In this document: positions 6,861-8,444 of the stretch, piece after piece
How the letters are laid out: every line of letters begins with the position of its first letter
Position numbering within the stretch: the stretch's first letter is position 1
Source: an uncultured Bacteroidota bacterium
Lineage (GTDB): Bacteria; Bacteroidota; Bacteroidia; Chitinophagales; Chitinophagaceae
Length of the DNA: 8,444 nt
NCBI GenBank assembly: GCA_903944755.1
Contig: CAJATB010000085.1
Location: 1-8,444, forward strand
Reading direction: 5' to 3'
Made by a program: the position numbers and the translations under genes
Notes under the pieces: model-generated
Seen by the model: only the letters and a program-made list of their open reading frames with translations
Told to the model about the DNA's origin: nothing
The model's database searches: none

Positions 6861-6877
6861 ATTTAGTTTATTAAACC
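6850..6877. promoter_or_regulatory. Direct repeat ATTAAACC x2 with an overlapping palindrome, possible operator
   Basis: The plus strand has ATTAAACC at 6850-6857 and again at 6870-6877, exactly 20 bp apart (about two helical turns). The second copy overlaps the 11-nt palindrome GTTTATTAAAC (6866-6876). The spacing would suit a regulator binding one face of the DNA upstream of ilvB. The sequence is AT-rich and no regulator is identified, so this may be chance. Confidence 0.2.
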
Positions 6878-6880
6878 ATC

Positions 6881-6915
6881 ACTAAAAAAATTAATATTCA
6901 ATTAATTTTTTTAGT
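6881..6915 (-). terminator. AT-rich hairpin embracing the ilvD stop codon (candidate partial terminator or 3'-end stabiliser)
   Basis: A perfect inverted repeat is present. On the coding strand the left arm is ACTAAAAAAATTAAT, the loop TGAAT, and the right arm the exact complement ending in TTTTTTTAGT, giving 15 bp of stem. The ilvD TAA stop (6911-6913) lies in the left arm. An A tract pairs with a T tract, as in bidirectional terminators, but the stem has only one G-C pair and no free U run follows it, so strong termination is doubtful. Since ilvB follows in the same direction, partial termination, mRNA processing or protection of the ilvD message are the alternatives. Confidence 0.5.
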
Positions 6916-8444
6916 TCTCATCAGTTACACATCCTTCACTTGCGTCTTTCACCAACTTTGCATATTTCCATAGTACGCCATTGGTTGCTTTTAAAATAGG
7001 TGCTGGTTGAGCTGCTCTTCTTTTTGCAATAATTTCTTCGCTTACGCGCAATGTCATTTTGCGTGCTGGGACATTTAATTCAATTACATCATTGTCCTCG
7101 ACTAACCCAATTAACCCGCCCTTGTAGGACTCTGGCGTGATATGCCCTACCACAAAGCCATGCGTGCCTCCGCTAAAACGTCCGTCTGTAATTAAAGCCA
7201 CCGACTTTCCTAAACCTGCCCCTATTATTGCCGATGTTGGTTTTAACATTTCTGGCATACCTGGTGCACCTACTGGTCCTACATTTTTTATAACTACTAC
7301 GTCTCCCTTTTGTATTTTTCCTGAATTGATACCTGCAATTAATGCATGTTCGCCATCAAACACACGCGCTGGTCCTACAAACATATCGCCTTCCTTTCCT
7401 GATATTTTTGCAACACTTCCTCCTGTTGCTAAATTGCCGTATAATATTTGTAAGTGCCCTGTTGCTTTTACTGGATTTTCTTTTGGATAAATTATATCCT
7501 GTTTTGTAAAATCTAAAGTAGGCGCTATAGCTAAATTTTCAGCAATTGTTTTTCCCGTTACTGTTAAACAATCACCATGCAACCATCCTTGTGCTAACAT
7601 ATATTTCATCACGGCTGGCACACCACCATATTGGTGCAAGTCCTGCATTAAATATTTCCCGGATGGTTTGAAATCGGCTAACACTGGAGTACGGTCACTA
7701 ATAATTTGAAAATCGTCCTGCGTAAATTGCACGCCCACACTTTTTGCCATTGCTATCATATGCAACACAGCATTAGTACTTCCGCCCAATACCATTATAA
7801 CTGCAACTGCATTTTCAAATGCTTTGCGCGTCATAATATCTTTTGGCTTAATATCTTTTTCTAATAACAACCGAATGGCTTTTCCTGCATCACTACATTC
7901 TTGTTGCTTTTCGGCACTTAATGCTGGGTTAGAGGAAGAATACGGTAAACTCATGCCCAATGCCTCAATAGCTGCTGCCATTGTGTTTGCGGTATACATG
8001 CCCCCGCATGCACCTGCACCTGGGCATGCATTTTTTACAATGCCCATAAAATCGGCTTCGGTTAATTGTCCTGCCATTTTTTGTCCCAAAGCTTCAAAGG
8101 CGGATACAATATTTAAATCCTGCCCTTTATAATGTCCGGGCGCAATGGTTCCTCCATATATCATGATAGATGGACGGTTTAAACGTCCCATTGCAATTAT
8201 TGAACCTGGCATATTTTTATCACATCCTGGCACTGCAATTAATGCGTCATAATATTGTGCACCACAAACAGTTTCAATTGAATCGGCAATTACATCGCGG
8301 CTTACTAATGAATATCGCATACCGTCCGTACCATTGCTCATTCCATCGCTCACACCAATGGTATGAAAAGTAAGTCCCACTAAATCATTTTCCCAAACAC
8401 TTTTTTTAATGTCGGCTGCTAAACCATTTAAATGCATATTACAA
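6911..8444 (-). CDS. ilvD: Dihydroxy-acid dehydratase, 5' end cut by the window edge
   Basis: This Fe-S enzyme dehydrates 2,3-dihydroxy-isovalerate and 2,3-dihydroxy-3-methylvalerate to the 2-oxo acids that precede valine/leucine and isoleucine. An ATG at 8437 gives 508 residues, but it is an internal methionine: the two codons upstream read C-N, giving the family motif CNMHLN, so the reading frame enters from the right edge and about 50 N-terminal residues are missing. Numbering from that Met, the three cluster cysteines are Cys -2 (codon 8441-8443), C72 in PGCDKNMPG and C144 in GAGACGGMYTANTM. K74 in CDKN is the lysine carbamylated in this family to bind Mg2+. The proposed base serine is S422 in GRFSGGTHG. 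The family full length is about 560. It is the most upstream visible gene, so the operon promoter is probably outside the window. Confidence 0.97.
   Translation of the reverse strand, partial: CNMHLNGLAADIKKSVWENDLVGLTFHTIGVSDGMSNGTDGMRYSLVSRDVIADSIETVCGAQYYDALIAVPGCDKNMPGSIIAMGRLNRPSIMIYGGTIAPGHYKGQDLNIVSAFEALGQKMAGQLTEADFMGIVKNACPGAGACGGMYTANTMAAAIEALGMSLPYSSSNPALSAEKQQECSDAGKAIRLLLEKDIKPKDIMTRKAFENAVAVIMVLGGSTNAVLHMIAMAKSVGVQFTQDDFQIISDRTPVLADFKPSGKYLMQDLHQYGGVPAVMKYMLAQGWLHGDCLTVTGKTIAENLAIAPTLDFTKQDIIYPKENPVKATGHLQILYGNLATGGSVAKISGKEGDMFVGPARVFDGEHALIAGINSGKIQKGDVVVIKNVGPVGAPGMPEMLKPTSAIIGAGLGKSVALITDGRFSGGTHGFVVGHITPESYKGGLIGLVEDNDVIELNVPARKMTLRVSEEIIAKRRAAQPAPILKATNGVLWKYAKLVKDASEGCVTDEN

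Noticed and set aside
7137..8373. Plus-strand ORFs of 67-117 codons opposite ilvD
   Set aside because: They are antisense to the conserved Fe-S dehydratase frame. The proline- and cysteine-rich composition is what the reverse of Gly- and Ala-rich codons gives.
8435..8437. ATG at 8437 as the true ilvD start
   Set aside because: The preceding codons encode C-N, completing the conserved CNMHLN motif with a cluster cysteine, so this is an internal Met and the gene continues past the edge.

Overview
The whole window is one minus-strand run of amino-acid biosynthesis genes. Read in the direction of transcription (from high to low coordinates) the order is ilvD (5' end outside the window), ilvB, ilvN, ilvC, ilvA, thrA (3' end outside the window). 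All six frames are intact, with no frameshift, insertion sequence, tRNA, rRNA or CRISPR array. The AT-rich composition, A-rich leaders mostly lacking Shine-Dalgarno sequences, fused aspartokinase-homoserine dehydrogenase, single-ACT-like IlvA and eukaryote-like IlvC together suggest a member of the Bacteroidota (perhaps Chitinophagales/Sphingobacteriales or a flavobacterial relative). That placement is an inference from family resemblance, not from a marker gene.

Layout: ilvD occupies 6911-8444, followed by a 102-nt spacer with an AT-rich hairpin at the ilvD stop codon and a 10-codon mini-ORF reading M-G-L-I-V-L-S-A-E-K just upstream of ilvB. ilvB occupies 5087-6808, followed by a 111-nt spacer with three consecutive hairpins, the first centred on the ilvB stop codon. 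ilvN occupies 4373-4975, followed by a 167-nt extremely A-rich spacer (coding-strand sense). ilvC (3150-4205), ilvA (1840-3114) and thrA (1-1797) then follow tightly, with gaps of 35 and 42 nt.

How the genes work together: ThrA carries out the first and third steps from aspartate towards threonine. IlvA deaminates threonine to 2-oxobutyrate. IlvB/IlvN condense pyruvate with 2-oxobutyrate (isoleucine branch) or with a second pyruvate (valine/leucine branch). IlvC performs the isomeroreduction and IlvD the dehydration, giving the 2-oxo acids that are then transaminated. The cluster therefore links aspartate to isoleucine while supplying the valine pathway. The leu genes, often inserted between ilvC and ilvA in relatives, are absent here. 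Three enzymes carry ACT-type regulatory domains (ThrA, IlvA, IlvN), so feedback by threonine, isoleucine and valine/BCAA is expected.

The genes themselves are well-known families. The less explained content is in the spacers: hairpins that embrace stop codons (clear after ilvD and ilvB, weak after ilvA), the three-hairpin ilvB-ilvN spacer, and the candidate BCAA leader peptide in front of ilvB. I found no evidence for an entirely new system.
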